From Streptomyces sp. BA2 (GTDB taxonomy: Bacteria > Actinomycetota > Actinomycetes > Streptomycetales > Streptomycetaceae), in assembly GCF_009769735.1 (NCBI RefSeq), contig NZ_WSRO01000002.1, positions 1,984,001-2,048,000 on the forward strand: DNA of 64,000 bases. Reading direction: 5' to 3'. Below, one piece after another: positions 12,302 to 25,532 of this stretch. The first letter of the stretch is position 1, and every line of letters starts with the position of its first letter. The notes under the pieces were generated by a model. The model was not told the origin of the DNA. It ran no database searches and saw only the letters and a program-made list of their open reading frames with translations. The position numbers and the translations under genes are program-made.

Positions 12302-14449
12302 CTAGCCGATATCCAGCGGGTCCACCCGAATCCGCACAGGCTCCGCGGCCCCCCGTGCCATCCGCGCGGCCTGCGCCACCTTCAGCGAAGCGGCGAGCGC
12401 GGCGCCGCTCCCCGGCGGCACCCTGATCAGCACCCGCTCCCACCGCTCCCCGGCCGGCGCAGCCCCGGCCCGCCGCGTGGGGCCGGGCCCCGCGTCCGGT
12501 ACGGGAACGGGCCCCAACACCGCCGCGTCCCCCGGCAGTTCGGCCGCCGCGAGAAACCCGGAGAGCGCCTCCGGAGTCCCCGCCACGGAGGCCATCCGCG
12601 ACACGGGCGGAAACCCCAGCTCGGCCCGCTCGGAAAGCTCCCGCACCGCATGCCCCACGGGGTCCCACCGCACAAGGGCCTGCACGGGCCGCAGGGTCGG
12701 CTCGGCGACGACCACGACGGTCCCGCCCGCCCCCTGGGGCCGCACCAGGGCAGAGGCCGCGATCCAGCGCCGCAACGCATCCTCCCCGGCCCGCAGATCG
12801 GGCCGCCCCAACATGGCCCATCCGTCCAGCAGCAGGGCAGCGGCATAGCCGCCCTCGGCGACAGGCTCCGCCCCCGGCGTACTCACCACCAGCGCGGGCG
12901 TCCCCGCCACGGTGTCCAGAACCTGCTCACGCCCCGACGTCCGCACCGGCACCGCCGGAAACGCCCGCCCCAACTCCTCGGCCGTACGCCGCGCCCCCAC
13001 GATCTGCGCCCGCAGCCGGAACCCCCCGCACTCCCCGCAGTGCCAGGCACCTTCCTCCACCCCGCACCAGCCGCACCACAGCCCGCCGCCGTCCCGCGCC
13101 TCCAGCGGCCCCGCACAGTGCCGGCACCGCGCGGGCTCCCTGCACCGCTCGCAGGCGAGCCGAGGCACATACCCCCGCCGAGGCACCTGCACCAGGACGG
13201 GCCCGTGCTTCAGCCCCTCCCGCACCACGTTCCAGGCCAGCGTCGGAAGCCGCGCGGCCCGAGCCGCCTCGTCCCGGGCAAGGTCGCCGTCCCCCACGGT
13301 CCGTACGAGCGGCGCGGCCCCCCGTACCTGCTCACGGTCGGCGACCAGCGGCGCCGCCCACCCACTCTCCACCAGCTGCGCGGCCTCAACGGTGCAGCTC
13401 CAACTCCCCAGCAGAAAGCCGCACTTGTCCCGCGAGGCGCGAAGTTCGAGCACCTCACGCACATGCGGGAAGGGAGCGTTGTCATCGCTGTGGCCGGCAT
13501 CGCCGTCGTCCCAGATCACGACGAGCCCGAGATTCCGCACGGGGGCGAACATGGCGGCCCGGGTGCCCACAACGGCCCGCACGGCACCGCGCCGCACAGA
13601 AAGCCACTCCCGATACCGCCGTTCCTGCCCCACATCAGCGGTGAGCAGAGCATGCTGCCCCGCCCCCATCAGCTGGGTCAGCGCCGCGTCAACCCGCGCC
13701 GCGGGCCGCCCGGCAGGCACGACAACGAGGGCGCCCCGCCCCGAAGCGAGCGTCGCCTGCACGGCCCTGGCGATCTCCTCGGCCCACTCGGGCCCGGGAA
13801 GGGCGGTCCACACGGCCCGAGGCGCACCCCCGGAAGCCAGCGCCCCCAGAAACTCGGCCCCATGCCCATACCGCCGCCAGGTCCCCACGTCAGGCGCGGC
13901 AGGAGCAGCCGGAGCCTCCCCCGCTGCCCGTGCCTCGGCCCGAGCATGCCGAGGCGGAACCGCCAGCTGCAACACATCGGCAAGGCTGCCCGCATACCGA
14001 TCAGCCACAGCGCGCGCCAACCCGAGCAACTCACCGTCGAGCACGGGCTCAGGCGAAACGACCTGCGCGAGGGCGGCCAGCGGCCCGGAGTAGTCGGTCT
14101 CCGCAACGCGCTCCACAAGGAACCCGTCGATCAACCCCCCGCCCTCACGCCGCCCACCCCGAACGTTCCGCGCCCCGGCCCCGAACCGCACCCGAACCCG
14201 CACCCCGGGCTGAGCCTGCTCGTCCAACTCCTCGGGCACCGCGTAATCGAAGTACCGATCAAGATGCAGCACGCCCTTGTCCACCAGCACCCGAGCCACC
14301 GGCAGACTCTTCGCCAACGCGGCCCCCCGCCACGTCCGCGGCTTGGCCCGCGGCACCCCGGCCTTACGCACCGCTTCCCGAATGAGCGCAAGCTGCTCGG
14401 GAGGCTCGGCCCCGCCGCCCCCCTCAGATTTCTGATCCTCGCTGCTCAC
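12302..14449 (-). CDS. priA: PriA-like primosomal protein N', actinobacterial non-helicase type
   Basis: A 715-residue relative of the replication restart protein PriA. The N-terminal DNA-binding domain (about 45-140, [21 protein letters not shown]) and the eight-cysteine zinc module (CERC, CRHC, CGWC, CGEC around 445-490) are intact. The ATPase core is eroded: the usual Walker A is replaced by [12 protein letters not shown] and the DEAH box by WDDGD, so helicase activity is unlikely, as is known for actinobacterial PriA. It probably serves as a structural loader at stalled forks. I favour GTG 14449 (start of [10 protein letters not shown]); an in-frame GTG at 14503 would add 18 residues. It is separated from metK by a hairpin. 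Confidence 0.9.
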   Translation of the reverse strand: MSSEDQKSEGGGGAEPPEQLALIREAVRKAGVPRAKPRTWRGAALAKSLPVARVLVDKGVLHLDRYFDYAVPEELDEQAQPGVRVRVRFGAGARNVRGGRREGGGLIDGFLVERVAETDYSGPLAALAQVVSPEPVLDGELLGLARAVADRYAGSLADVLQLAVPPRHARAEARAAGEAPAAPAAPDVGTWRRYGHGAEFLGALASGGAPRAVWTALPGPEWAEEIARAVQATLASGRGALVVVPAGRPAARVDAALTQLMGAGQHALLTADVGQERRYREWLSVRRGAVRAVVGTRAAMFAPVRNLGLVVIWDDGDAGHSDDNAPFPHVREVLELRASRDKCGFLLGSWSCTVEAAQLVESGWAAPLVADREQVRGAAPLVRTVGDGDLARDEAARAARLPTLAWNVVREGLKHGPVLVQVPRRGYVPRLACERCREPARCRHCAGPLEARDGGGLWCGWCGVEEGAWHCGECGGFRLRAQIVGARRTAEELGRAFPAVPVRTSGREQVLDTVAGTPALVVSTPGAEPVAEGGYAAALLLDGWAMLGRPDLRAGEDALRRWIAASALVRPQGAGGTVVVVAEPTLRPVQALVRWDPVGHAVRELSERAELGFPPVSRMASVAGTPEALSGFLAAAELPGDAAVLGPVPVPDAGPGPTRRAGAAPAGERWERVLIRVPPGSGAALAASLKVAQAARMARGAAEPVRIRVDPLDIG

Positions 14450-14508
14450 AGCAGCATTCCTACCAGACCCCACTGACACGGCCACGAGCCCGATATCCAC
14501 CACCGCAC

Positions 14509-14549
14509 GACGAAGCCCGGCACCCCCACCAGGGGCACCGGGCTTCGTC
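14509..14549 (-). terminator. Terminator hairpin after metK
   Basis: GACGAAGCCCGG (14509-14520) pairs perfectly with CCGGGCTTCGTC (14538-14549) across a 17-nt loop, about 50 nt past the metK stop and before priA. No T-run follows. Confidence 0.75.
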
Positions 14550-14600
14550 AGAACTCGCCGAGCTCGCCGAGCGAGGGAGCCTTACAGCTCCTACAGCTCC

Positions 14601-15809
14601 TTACAGCCCCGCAGCCTTCCGCAACGCCTCAACCCGGTCCGTCCGCTCCCACGTGAAGTCGGGGATCGCCCGGCCGAAGTGGCCGTATGCGGCGGTCTGG
14701 GCGTAGATCGGGCGCAGCAGGTCCAGGTCGCGGATGATCGCGGCCGGGCGCAGGTCGAAGACCTCGGCGATGGCCGCCTCGATCTTGTCGGTGTCGACCG
14801 TGGCCGTACCGAACGTCTCCACGAACAGGCCCACCGGCTCGGCCTTGCCGATCGCGTACGCGACCTGGACCTCGCAGCGGGCGGCGAGGCCCGCGGCGAC
14901 GACGTTCTTGGCGACCCAGCGCATCGCGTAGGCGGCACTGCGGTCGACCTTGGACGGGTCCTTGCCGGAGAAGGCGCCGCCGCCGTGGCGGGCCATGCCG
15001 CCGTACGTGTCGATGATGATCTTGCGGCCGGTGAGGCCGGCGTCGCCCATCGGGCCGCCGATCTCGAAGCGCCCGGTCGGGTTCACCAGGAGACGGTAGC
15101 CGTCGGTGTCGAGCTTGATGCCGTCGTCGAGGAGCGCCTTCAGCTCGGCCTCGACCACGAACTCCCGGATGTCGGGGGCCAGGAGCGAGTCCAGGTCGAT
15201 GTCCGAGGCGTGCTGCGAGGAGACCACGACGGTGTCGAGGCGGACGGCCTTGTCGCCGTCGTACTCGATGGTGACCTGGGTCTTGCCGTCGGGGCGCAGG
15301 TACGGGATGGTCCCGTTCTTGCGGACCTCGGACAGGCGGCGCGAGAGACGGTGCGCGAGGTGGATCGGGAGCGGCATCAGCTCCGGCGTCTCGTCGCAGG
15401 CGTAGCCGAACATCAGGCCCTGGTCGCCCGCACCCTGCTTGTCGAGCTCGTCCTCATCGCCCTCGACCCGCTTCTCGTACGCCGTGTCGACGCCCTGCGC
15501 GATGTCGGGGGACTGCGAGCCGATGGACACCGAGACGCCGCAGGAGGCGCCGTCGAAGCCCTTCTTCGAGGAGTCGTAACCGATCTCGAGGATCTTGTCG
15601 CGCACCAGCTGCGCGATCGGCGCGTACGCCTTGGTCGTCACCTCTCCGGCCACGTGCACCAGGCCGGTGGTGATCAACGTCTCCACGGCGACCCGGGATT
15701 TCGGGTCCTCCCGCAGAAGTGCGTCGAGAATGGTGTCGCTGATCTGGTCAGCGATCTTGTCGGGGTGACCCTCGGTCACAGACTCCGAGGTGAAGAGACG
15801 GCGGGACAC
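14601..15809 (-). CDS. metK: S-adenosylmethionine synthase
   Basis: A 402-residue cytosolic enzyme making SAM from methionine and ATP. Signatures are [13 protein letters not shown] near the N-terminus, [12 protein letters not shown], and [16 protein letters not shown] with the phosphate-binding loop. GTG 15809 has AGGGAG 4 nt upstream and gives the normal Streptomyces length; the frame continues to 15989 but without conserved sequence. SAM supply ties it to the methyl-transfer and antibiotic pathways typical of these bacteria. It has its own 306-bp upstream region and a terminator hairpin downstream. Confidence 0.97.
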   Translation of the reverse strand: MSRRLFTSESVTEGHPDKIADQISDTILDALLREDPKSRVAVETLITTGLVHVAGEVTTKAYAPIAQLVRDKILEIGYDSSKKGFDGASCGVSVSIGSQSPDIAQGVDTAYEKRVEGDEDELDKQGAGDQGLMFGYACDETPELMPLPIHLAHRLSRRLSEVRKNGTIPYLRPDGKTQVTIEYDGDKAVRLDTVVVSSQHASDIDLDSLLAPDIREFVVEAELKALLDDGIKLDTDGYRLLVNPTGRFEIGGPMGDAGLTGRKIIIDTYGGMARHGGGAFSGKDPSKVDRSAAYAMRWVAKNVVAAGLAARCEVQVAYAIGKAEPVGLFVETFGTATVDTDKIEAAIAEVFDLRPAAIIRDLDLLRPIYAQTAAYGHFGRAIPDFTWERTDRVEALRKAAGL

Positions 15810-16115
15810 ATCGCTCCCTGTGGTTGCAGCGGCTGCTGGCTGATCATTGGTGGACGGGCCGGGAGCTGCGCCCGGCGTCGTCCGAGACCAGTTTATCGGT
15901 CGCACTCGGCCGCCGGACCACGTGTCTCGCCACTTGGGAGCGCTGTGACCTGCGGCACTGCATTGTGCGGTACGACGATCGGTCTCCACCAGAGGGCCTC
16001 ACGCCCGAATTTCCCGGGTTTGAGGCGCCCAGTGGGACGAATGTGGCATTCGAGCCCAGGTTTCCAGCCCTGTTCTGCTGTGGCCAGGGCAGAGGGTTTC
16101 TTCTGGGGGTCACCC
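15810..16115. other. 306-bp intergenic region upstream of metK
   Basis: No gene is supportable. It should carry the metK promoter and 5' leader on the minus strand; a TAAACT hexamer (rc of about 15892-15897) is a possible -10 element, without a convincing -35. I could not recognise a SAM riboswitch fold by eye. Confidence 0.5.
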
Positions 16116-17345
16116 CTATTTTTTCAGGAATTCTTCGCCAGGCGTTGCCAGGCGTTCCACCACGAGATCCCAGACCGTGTCCGCGAGCACTTCCTTCGGA
16201 CCGTACGGCACCGCGGTCTCGCTGCCGTCCGCGCCGAGCACGACCGCCTCGTTCTCCTCGGAGCCGAACGTCTTGCGCTCGCCCACTTCGTTGACGACGA
16301 GCAGGTCACAGCCCTTGCGCTCCAGTTTGGCGCGGCCGTTGGCGAGCACGTCGTCCGTCTCGGCGGCGAAGCCGACGACGATCTGGCCGGGGCGCGGCCG
16401 GTCTCCGGCGATCTCGGCGAGGATGTCGGGGTTGCGGACGAGGGCGATCGGGGGCTGCTCCTGGCCGTCCCTCTTCTTGATCTTTCCGGTCGCGTACGTC
16501 TCGGGGCGGAAATCGGCCACGGCCGCCGCCATCACCACGGCGTCGGCATCCGCGGACGCCTTCAGGACCGCCTCACGGAGCTGGACGGCCGTGCCGACGG
16601 GCACGACGTCGACTCCCGCGGGTTCCGGAAGGGCCGCGTTCGCCGACACGAGCGTGACGCGGGCGCCCCGCGCGGCCGCGCTGCGGGCCAGCGCGTACCC
16701 CTGCTTGCCGGAGGAACGGTTGCCCAGGAAGCGGACGGGGTCGAGCGGCTCGCGCGTCCCGCCCGCGCTGACGACGACGTGCCGCCCCGCGAGGTCGCGG
16801 GCCAGGTCGCCGCGCGCCAGGACACGGCGTACGACCTCGAAGAGCTCCACCGGGTCGGGGAAGCGGCCCTTGCCCGTGTCCACGCCCGTGAGGCGGCCGA
16901 CGGCGGGCTCGATGACCAGGGCGCCGCGGCGGCGCAGCGTGGCGACGTTCTCCTGCGTGGCCGGGTGCTCCCACATCTCCGTGTGCATGGCGGGCGCGAA
17001 GATCACCGGACAGCGGGCGGTGAGGAGCGTGTTCGTCAGGAGGTCGTCGGCGAGGCCGTGGGCCGCCTTGGCCATCATGTCGGCCGTCGCGGGGGCGACG
17101 ATCACGACGTCCGCGGCCTGGCCGATCCGTACGTGGGGCACCTCGTGGACGGAGTCCCACACCTCGGTCGAGACCGGGTTGCCGGACAGCGCCGACCAGG
17201 TCGCGGCGCCCACGAAGTGCAGCGCGGACTCGGTCGGTACGACGCGTACGTCATGGCCCGACTCGGTCAGCCGCCGCAGCAGCTCACAGGCCTTGTACGC
17301 GGCGATTCCGCCGCTGACCCCCAGAACGACCTTGGGCTTGCCCAC
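16116..17345 (-). CDS. coaBC: Bifunctional phosphopantothenoylcysteine decarboxylase/synthetase
   Basis: A 409-residue fused flavoprotein for coenzyme A synthesis: the C-terminal CoaB part couples 4'-phosphopantothenate to cysteine, the N-terminal CoaC part decarboxylates the product. CoaC motifs: VSGGIAAYKACELLRR, VPHVRIGQAADVVIVAPATA with catalytic His71, and PAMHTEMW. CoaB motifs begin near 180: VSAGGTREPLDPVRFLGN, AAAVADFRP and KIKK. GTG 17345 follows GGGGAGG by 5 nt. It lies downstream of rpoZ with a strong hairpin between, so it may have its own promoter. Confidence 0.96.
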   Translation of the reverse strand: MGKPKVVLGVSGGIAAYKACELLRRLTESGHDVRVVPTESALHFVGAATWSALSGNPVSTEVWDSVHEVPHVRIGQAADVVIVAPATADMMAKAAHGLADDLLTNTLLTARCPVIFAPAMHTEMWEHPATQENVATLRRRGALVIEPAVGRLTGVDTGKGRFPDPVELFEVVRRVLARGDLARDLAGRHVVVSAGGTREPLDPVRFLGNRSSGKQGYALARSAAARGARVTLVSANAALPEPAGVDVVPVGTAVQLREAVLKASADADAVVMAAAVADFRPETYATGKIKKRDGQEQPPIALVRNPDILAEIAGDRPRPGQIVVGFAAETDDVLANGRAKLERKGCDLLVVNEVGERKTFGSEENEAVVLGADGSETAVPYGPKEVLADTVWDLVVERLATPGEEFLKK

Positions 17346-17401
17346 CGTGCCTCCCCGCACTTGTCTTCCCCGCACCGGGGAACGTACGACTCCATGACAC
17401 A

Positions 17402-17438
17402 CCACAGGCCCGGCAGTCGCGCTGCCGGGCCTGTGGTG
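17402..17438 (-). terminator. Strong hairpin after rpoZ
   Basis: A perfect 16-bp stem (17402-17417 with 17423-17438) around the 5-nt loop TCGCG, 35 nt beyond the rpoZ stop. It overlaps the segment just upstream of coaBC and probably ends the gmk-rpoZ message. Confidence 0.85.
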
Positions 17439-17472
17439 AAGAACTGCAAGTGAAGAACCGCAAGTAAAGAAA

Positions 17473-17745
17473 CTACTGAGCCGGGCCCTCGATGGCCTCG
17501 GACGTCAGCAGACCCGCGTTGATCTCGCGGAGCGCGATCGAGAGCGGCTTCTCGTGGACGTGCGTGTCCACCAGCGGGCCGACGTACTCCAGCAGGCCCT
17601 CACCGAGCTGCGAGTAGTACGCGTTGATCTGGCGCGCGCGCTTGGCGGCGTAGATCACGAGGCTGTACTTCGAGTCGGTCGCTTCGAGGAGCTCATCAAT
17701 CGGCGGGTTGATGATGCCCTCGGGCGCAGTGATGGAAGAGGACAC
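17473..17745 (-). CDS. rpoZ: RNA polymerase omega subunit
   Basis: A 90-residue RNA polymerase subunit that aids beta' folding and assembly and forms part of the ppGpp site in many bacteria. Motifs: [28 protein letters not shown] and the second helix region before [17 protein letters not shown] start at 17745. It lies 71 nt after gmk, the widespread gmk-rpoZ pairing, and can be co-transcribed with it. Confidence 0.97.
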   Translation of the reverse strand: MSSSITAPEGIINPPIDELLEATDSKYSLVIYAAKRARQINAYYSQLGEGLLEYVGPLVDTHVHEKPLSIALREINAGLLTSEAIEGPAQ

Positions 17746-17762
17746 TCTCTGCCTTCCGATGG

Positions 17763-17797
17763 GGATTGACCTTCGAATGGAAATTGAAGATCAATCC
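17763..17797 (-). other. AT-rich hairpin in the gmk-rpoZ spacer
   Basis: GGATTGA (17763-17769) pairs with TCAATCC (17791-17797) and an inner CTTC/GAAG stem extends it, with single mismatches between. The 71-bp spacer is strikingly AT-rich for this chromosome. It could be an mRNA processing or attenuation element; the function is unknown. Confidence 0.45.
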
Positions 17798-17816
17798 GGG
17801 TTACTGAGGATGAAGA

Positions 17817-18410
17817 TCAAACAACTTTCATCAAGGCTAGCAGCTCACGCGCTACATCCTCGACGGAGGTATTGACCAGGGTCGTATCGAACTCGGCCTC
17901 CGCGGCGAGTTCGATCTTCGCCGCGGCGAGCCTGCGCTCGATCACCTCGGGCGCCTCGGTCCCCCGGCCGGTGAGCCGGCGGACCAGCTCCTCCCAGCTC
18001 GGCGGGGCGAGGAAGACCAGCTGCGCCTCGGACATCGACTCGCGGACCAGGCGCGCGCCCTGCAGATCGATCTCCAGGAGGACGGGCTCGCCCGCCTCCA
18101 GGCGCTGAAGGACGGCGCCCCGCGGCGTGCCGTAGCGGTTGCCCGCGAACTCGGCCCACTCCAGGAGCTCGCCGTTGGCGATCAGCTTGTCCATCTCTTC
18201 GTCGGAGACGAAGAAGTAGTGGACTCCGTCCTTCTCGCCGGGGCGCGGCTTCCGAGTGGTGGCCGAGACCGAGAGCCAGACCTCGGGGTGTTCTTTGCGC
18301 ATATGAGCGACGACCGTGCTCTTGCCGACCCCTGAGGGGCCGGAGAGCACGGTCAGCCGCGGACGTACGTCCGGGGGCACGGGGGTCGTCCCCCGGGATG
18401 TTGCAGCCAT
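17817..18410 (-). CDS. gmk: Guanylate kinase
   Basis: A 197-residue enzyme that phosphorylates GMP to GDP with ATP. P-loop [10 protein letters not shown] at about 23-32, GMP-binding region [34 protein letters not shown], and the lid region RLTGRG. Length is typical. It follows the sIHF gene by 38 nt and precedes rpoZ, so the sIHF-gmk-rpoZ order suggests one transcript. Confidence 0.97.
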   Translation of the reverse strand: MAATSRGTTPVPPDVRPRLTVLSGPSGVGKSTVVAHMRKEHPEVWLSVSATTRKPRPGEKDGVHYFFVSDEEMDKLIANGELLEWAEFAGNRYGTPRGAVLQRLEAGEPVLLEIDLQGARLVRESMSEAQLVFLAPPSWEELVRRLTGRGTEAPEVIERRLAAAKIELAAEAEFDTTLVNTSVEDVARELLALMKVV

Positions 18411-18448
18411 GCAGCGATTATCCAGGTTCTCAGGAGTGCCTGAGAACG

Positions 18449-18772
18449 TCAGGCAGCGCCACCACCGAACTCACGCTCCAAGGAGGCGATCTGGTTGGAG
18501 CCGAGACCGCGCACACGGCGGCTTTCGGAGATGCCAAGACGCTCCATGATCTGCTTGGCGCGGACCTTGCCCACGCCGGGCAGGGACTCCAGGAGAGCGG
18601 AGACCTTCATCTTGCCGATGACATCGTTCTCCTGTCCCTGCTTGATGACCTCATGAAGAGAGGCGCCGGAGTGCTTGAGTCGATTCTTGACCTCGGCCCG
18701 CTCCCGGCGAGCCGCGGCGGCCTTTTCGAGCGCGGCTGCGCGCTGTTCAGGGGTAAGGGGCGGAAGAGCCAC
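18449..18772 (-). CDS. sihF: Actinobacterial integration host factor (sIHF)
   Basis: A 107-residue nucleoid-associated protein specific to actinobacteria; the Streptomyces protein binds and constrains DNA and influences sporulation and antibiotic production. It has a long basic helix ([20 protein letters not shown]) followed by a helix-two turns-helix DNA-binding domain with [21 protein letters not shown] 18772 gives the family's exact length; the longer open frame upstream has no conserved sequence. It lies between pyrF and gmk and is preceded by about 300 bp without a gene, so it likely has its own promoter. Confidence 0.95.
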   Translation of the reverse strand: MALPPLTPEQRAAALEKAAAARRERAEVKNRLKHSGASLHEVIKQGQENDVIGKMKVSALLESLPGVGKVRAKQIMERLGISESRRVRGLGSNQIASLEREFGGGAA

Positions 18773-19070
18773 GCCTACGTCACCTCGGATGTCGAACTGT
18801 CGGATACGGACCGGTGAGGAACCTAGTCGCCCCACACCTGGTGAGCAACGTGCAACGCGCTTGCCCGTTCGCTCTCGTCGGAGACTAGCGGGCATGGCCG
18901 CCGGAGTCAGCGAGAACAGACGAAAAGTCCTGGTCAGCCTCTGCCGAGGTGTGCATTTCGGGCATTTCACCCCGGATTTGGCCCGGTGAGTCATCAGCGA
19001 AACGTAAGGACGTGGCCGGACACGACCTTCGAAGGCGGAAAAACACCCTCAGGACGGTCTCAGGACAACC
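18773..19070. other. 298-bp spacer between pyrF and sIHF
   Basis: No gene seen. Three short copies of CTCAGG (19048-19075 area) sit just past the pyrF stop. The rest should contain the sIHF promoter on the minus strand. Confidence 0.5.
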
Positions 19071-19916
19071 TCAGGCCGAGCCGACGGCCTCACGGATCTC
19101 GTCCGCGAAGCGGCTCGCGGCGACGCGCAGACCCACCACGTCGGGACCGTGACGCAGAACACCCCGGCTGACGCTCGGCACGACATTGCGCACGGCGTCT
19201 CCGAAGACCCCCGGCAGATCCGCCGGAGTGGCACCCTGCGCCCCGATGCCGGGGGCGAGCAGCGGACCGTTGACGGCGAGGTCGTACGAGGACAGGTCCC
19301 CCAGCGTGGCCCCTACGACGGCACCGAAGGACCCCAGGGGCTCCGCACCCGCGTTCTCCGCCGCCAGGTGCCCGAGCATCGTCGCGCCGATCGTGCGGCC
19401 GTCCTCGCGCACCGCGTGCTGCACCTCGGCGCCCTCGGGGTTGGAGGTGAGGGCGAGCACGAAGAGCCCGGTGCCGTTCTCGCGCGCGAGGTCGACGGCC
19501 GGCTTCAGCGAGCCGTAGCCGAGGTAGGGCGAGACCGTGAGGGCGTCGCTGAACAGCGGCGAGTCCTTGTGCAGGAAGGTCTCGGCGTACGCGGCCATCG
19601 TCGAGCCGATGTCGCCGCGCTTGGCGTCCATGACCACCAGGGCCCCGGCCGCGCGCAGCTCCTGGACCGCCTTCTCCAGTACGGCGATGCCGCGCGAGCC
19701 GAAGCGCTCGAAGAACGCGCTCTGCGGCTTGAAGACCGCCACCGTGCCCGCCAGCGCCTCGACGACCGTCGCGGTGAAGCGCTCCAGGCCCGCGATGTCG
19801 TCGTTCAGGCCCCAGGCGGACAGCAGGGACGCGTGCGGGTCGATGCCGACGCACAGGGGCCCGCGCTCGTCCATGGCGTGGCGCAGGCGCGTGCCGAAGG
19901 GTTCAAGAGCACTCAT
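19071..19916 (-). CDS. pyrF: Orotidine 5'-phosphate decarboxylase
   Basis: A 281-residue class 2 OMP decarboxylase, last step of UMP synthesis. The catalytic motif DAKRGDIGSTMAAYA is complete (Asp-Lys-Asp array), the N-terminus has CVGIDPHASLL, and GIGAQG/R-V-type phosphate loops follow. Its ATG overlaps the pyrD stop by 4 nt (19913-19916), so it is the terminal gene of the pyrimidine operon. Confidence 0.97.
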   Translation of the reverse strand: MSALEPFGTRLRHAMDERGPLCVGIDPHASLLSAWGLNDDIAGLERFTATVVEALAGTVAVFKPQSAFFERFGSRGIAVLEKAVQELRAAGALVVMDAKRGDIGSTMAAYAETFLHKDSPLFSDALTVSPYLGYGSLKPAVDLARENGTGLFVLALTSNPEGAEVQHAVREDGRTIGATMLGHLAAENAGAEPLGSFGAVVGATLGDLSSYDLAVNGPLLAPGIGAQGATPADLPGVFGDAVRNVVPSVSRGVLRHGPDVVGLRVAASRFADEIREAVGSA

Positions 19917-21019
19917 GCGGGCTTCCTTACGTCGGCGCCGACGGCCTCGGCGAGGGTGGCGTACGAGCTCGTCCGAAGGCGGGCGGCGAGCCCCTTGTGG
20001 ATCGCGCGGGCCCAGAAGGGCCCTTCGTAGATGAAGGCGCTGTAGCCCTGCACCAGGGTGGCGCCCGCGAGGATCCGCTGCCAGGCGTCCTCTGCGGTCT
20101 CGATGCCACCGACGCCCACGAGGGTGATGCGGTCGCCCACGCGCGCGTAGAGGCGGCGCAGGACCTCCAGGGAACGCTCCTTGAGGGGGGCTCCTGACAG
20201 ACCGCCGGTCTCTCCGTAGAGCGAAGGTTCGGATTGCAAACCGAGGCTCTCGCGCGCGATGGTCGTGTTCGTGGCGATGATGCCGTCGAGGCCGAGCTCG
20301 ACGGCCAGGTCGGCGACCGCGTCGATGTCCTCGTCCGCCAGGTCGGGGGCGATCTTCACGAGGAGCGGCACGCGCCGCCCGGCGACGCTCCGGTCGGCCG
20401 CCTCGCGTACGGCGGTGAGCAGCGGCCGCAGCGACTCCGTCGCCTGGAGGTTGCGCAGGCCGGGGGTGTTCGGGGACGACACGTTCACCACGAGGTAGTC
20501 GGCGTGGGCGGCGAGCCGCTCGGTCGACTTCACGTAGTCGGCGGCGGCCTCCTCCTCGGGGACGACCTTGGTCTTGCCGATGTTGACGCCCACGACCGTC
20601 CTGAAGACGGCCTTGCGGGCCCCCAGGCGCTCGGCCACGGCCGCCGAGCCGTCGTTGTTGAAGCCCATGCGGTTGATCAGCGCCCGGTCCTCGACGAGGC
20701 GGAAGAGCCGCTTCTTGGGGTTGCCGGGCTGCGGCTCCCCCGTGACGGTGCCGATCTCGATGTGGTCGAAGCCCAGCATCGACATGCCGTCGATCGCGAC
20801 GGCGTTCTTGTCGAAGCCCGCGGCGAGACCGAAGGGACCGTGCATCCGCAGCCCGAGGGCCTCGGTGCGCAGCTCCTTGTGGCGCGGCGCGAGGACGGCC
20901 GCGATGAACGTGCGCAGCACGGGGACGCGGGCCGCGAGCCGGATCCAGCGGAAGGCCATGTAGTGGGCCTGCTCCGGGTCCATGCGCTTGAAGACGAGGT
21001 TGAAGAAGAATTTGTACAT
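19913..21019 (-). CDS. pyrD: Dihydroorotate dehydrogenase (quinone), class 2
   Basis: A 368-residue membrane-associated FMN enzyme that oxidises dihydroorotate to orotate and passes electrons to quinone. An N-terminal amphipathic segment ([19 protein letters not shown]) is the class 2 membrane and quinone site. The barrel carries [32 protein letters not shown] with the catalytic serine, and [13 protein letters not shown]. It lies 54 nt after carB with a hairpin in between and overlaps pyrF by 4 nt. Confidence 0.97.
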   Translation of the reverse strand: MYKFFFNLVFKRMDPEQAHYMAFRWIRLAARVPVLRTFIAAVLAPRHKELRTEALGLRMHGPFGLAAGFDKNAVAIDGMSMLGFDHIEIGTVTGEPQPGNPKKRLFRLVEDRALINRMGFNNDGSAAVAERLGARKAVFRTVVGVNIGKTKVVPEEEAAADYVKSTERLAAHADYLVVNVSSPNTPGLRNLQATESLRPLLTAVREAADRSVAGRRVPLLVKIAPDLADEDIDAVADLAVELGLDGIIATNTTIARESLGLQSEPSLYGETGGLSGAPLKERSLEVLRRLYARVGDRITLVGVGGIETAEDAWQRILAGATLVQGYSAFIYEGPFWARAIHKGLAARLRTSSYATLAEAVGADVRKPA

Positions 21020-21038
21020 GTACGTGTCCTCAGCAGAA

Positions 21039-21063
21039 GGGGGACACCGGATCGGTGTCCCCC
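21039..21063 (-). terminator. Intra-operon hairpin between carB and pyrD
   Basis: GGGGGACACC pairs perfectly with GGTGTCCCCC around loop GGATC, ending 20 nt before the pyrD ATG. No T-tract follows, so it may be a partial terminator or an mRNA-stability element that sets pyrD expression below carB. Confidence 0.65.
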
Positions 21064-21073
21064 TGGTGGGCTG

Positions 21074-24374
<3,301 letters not shown>

Positions 24375-24382
<8 letters not shown>

Positions 24383-25532
24383 GCTGGCCCTCCATCAGGA
24401 CGGTGTTCATCAAAGACGTGAAGCGGTCGAACAGGTACGCGGCGTCGTGCGGACCCGCGGCTGCCTCGGGGTGGTACTGGACGCTGAACGCGGGCTGGTC
24501 GAGGAGCTGGAGCCCCTCCACCACCTGGTCGTTGAGGCACACGTGGGAGACCTCGGCGCGCCCGTAGGGGGTGTCGGAGACCTTGTCGAGGGGCGCGTCG
24601 ACGGCGAAGCCGTGGTTGTGCGCGGTGACCTCGACCTTGCCGGTCGTGCGGTCCTGCACGGGCTGGTTGATGCCGCGGTGGCCGTACTTCAGCTTGTACG
24701 TGCCGAAGCCGAGCGCACGGCCGAGGATCTGGTTGCCGAAGCAGATGCCGAAGAGCGGGGTCTTGCGCTCCAGGACGGCCCGCATGAGGGCGACAGGGCC
24801 GTCCGCGGTCGCCGGGTCACCGGGACCGTTGGAGAAGAACACGCCGTCGGGCTTGACCGCGTAGATGTCATCGACGGTCGCGGTCGCGGGCAGGACGTGC
24901 ACCTCGATGCCGCGCTCGGCCATGCGGTGCGGGGTCATGCCCTTGATGCCGAGGTCGACGGCGGCCACGGTGAAGCGCTTCTCGCCGATCGCGGGGACGA
25001 CGTACGTCTCCTTGGTGGCGACCTCAGCGGCGAGGTTCGAGCCCTTCATCTCGGGCTGCTGGCGGACCTCGGCGAGCATCACGCCCTCGTCAGGGAGCGC
25101 GTTGCCGGAGAAGATCCCGACGCGCATGGCGCCGCTCTCGCGCAGGTGACGGGTGAGGGCGCGGGTGTCGATGCCGCTGATGCCGACGACGCCCTGCTCG
25201 ACGAGTTCCTCGTCGAGGGTGCGCTGGGAGCGCCAGTTGGAGGGCACGCGCGCGGGGTCACGTACGACGTAACCGGCGACCCAGATCCGCTTCGACTCGG
25301 GGTCCTCGTCGTTCACGCCCGTGTTGCCGACGTGCGGGGCCGTCATGACGACGACCTGGCGGTGGTACGAGGGGTCGGTGAGGGTCTCCTGGTAGCCGGT
25401 CATGCCGGTGGAGAACACCGCTTCGCCGAAGGTCTCCCCCACGGCCCCGTAGGCGCGGCCGCGGAAGATGCGGCCGTCCTCCAGGACGAGAACGGCGGGA
25501 GTCTTGGAGGCTCCCCTGGTGGAGGTCGTCAT
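24375..25532 (-). CDS. carA: Carbamoyl phosphate synthase, small (glutaminase) subunit
   Basis: A 385-residue class I glutamine amidotransferase that feeds ammonia to CarB. N-terminal domain with [12 protein letters not shown] and [15 protein letters not shown]; the C-terminal GATase domain has the nucleophile in [14 protein letters not shown] and the His/Glu pair in QYHPEA. ATG 25532 overlaps the preceding gene's stop by 4 nt (25529-25532). The longer frame to 25850 is the antisense shadow of the upstream membrane protein. Confidence 0.97.

Noticed and set aside
15810..16115. SAM riboswitch upstream of metK
   Set aside because: I looked for a conserved multi-stem fold but could not identify one by eye; a covariance-model search would be needed to claim it.
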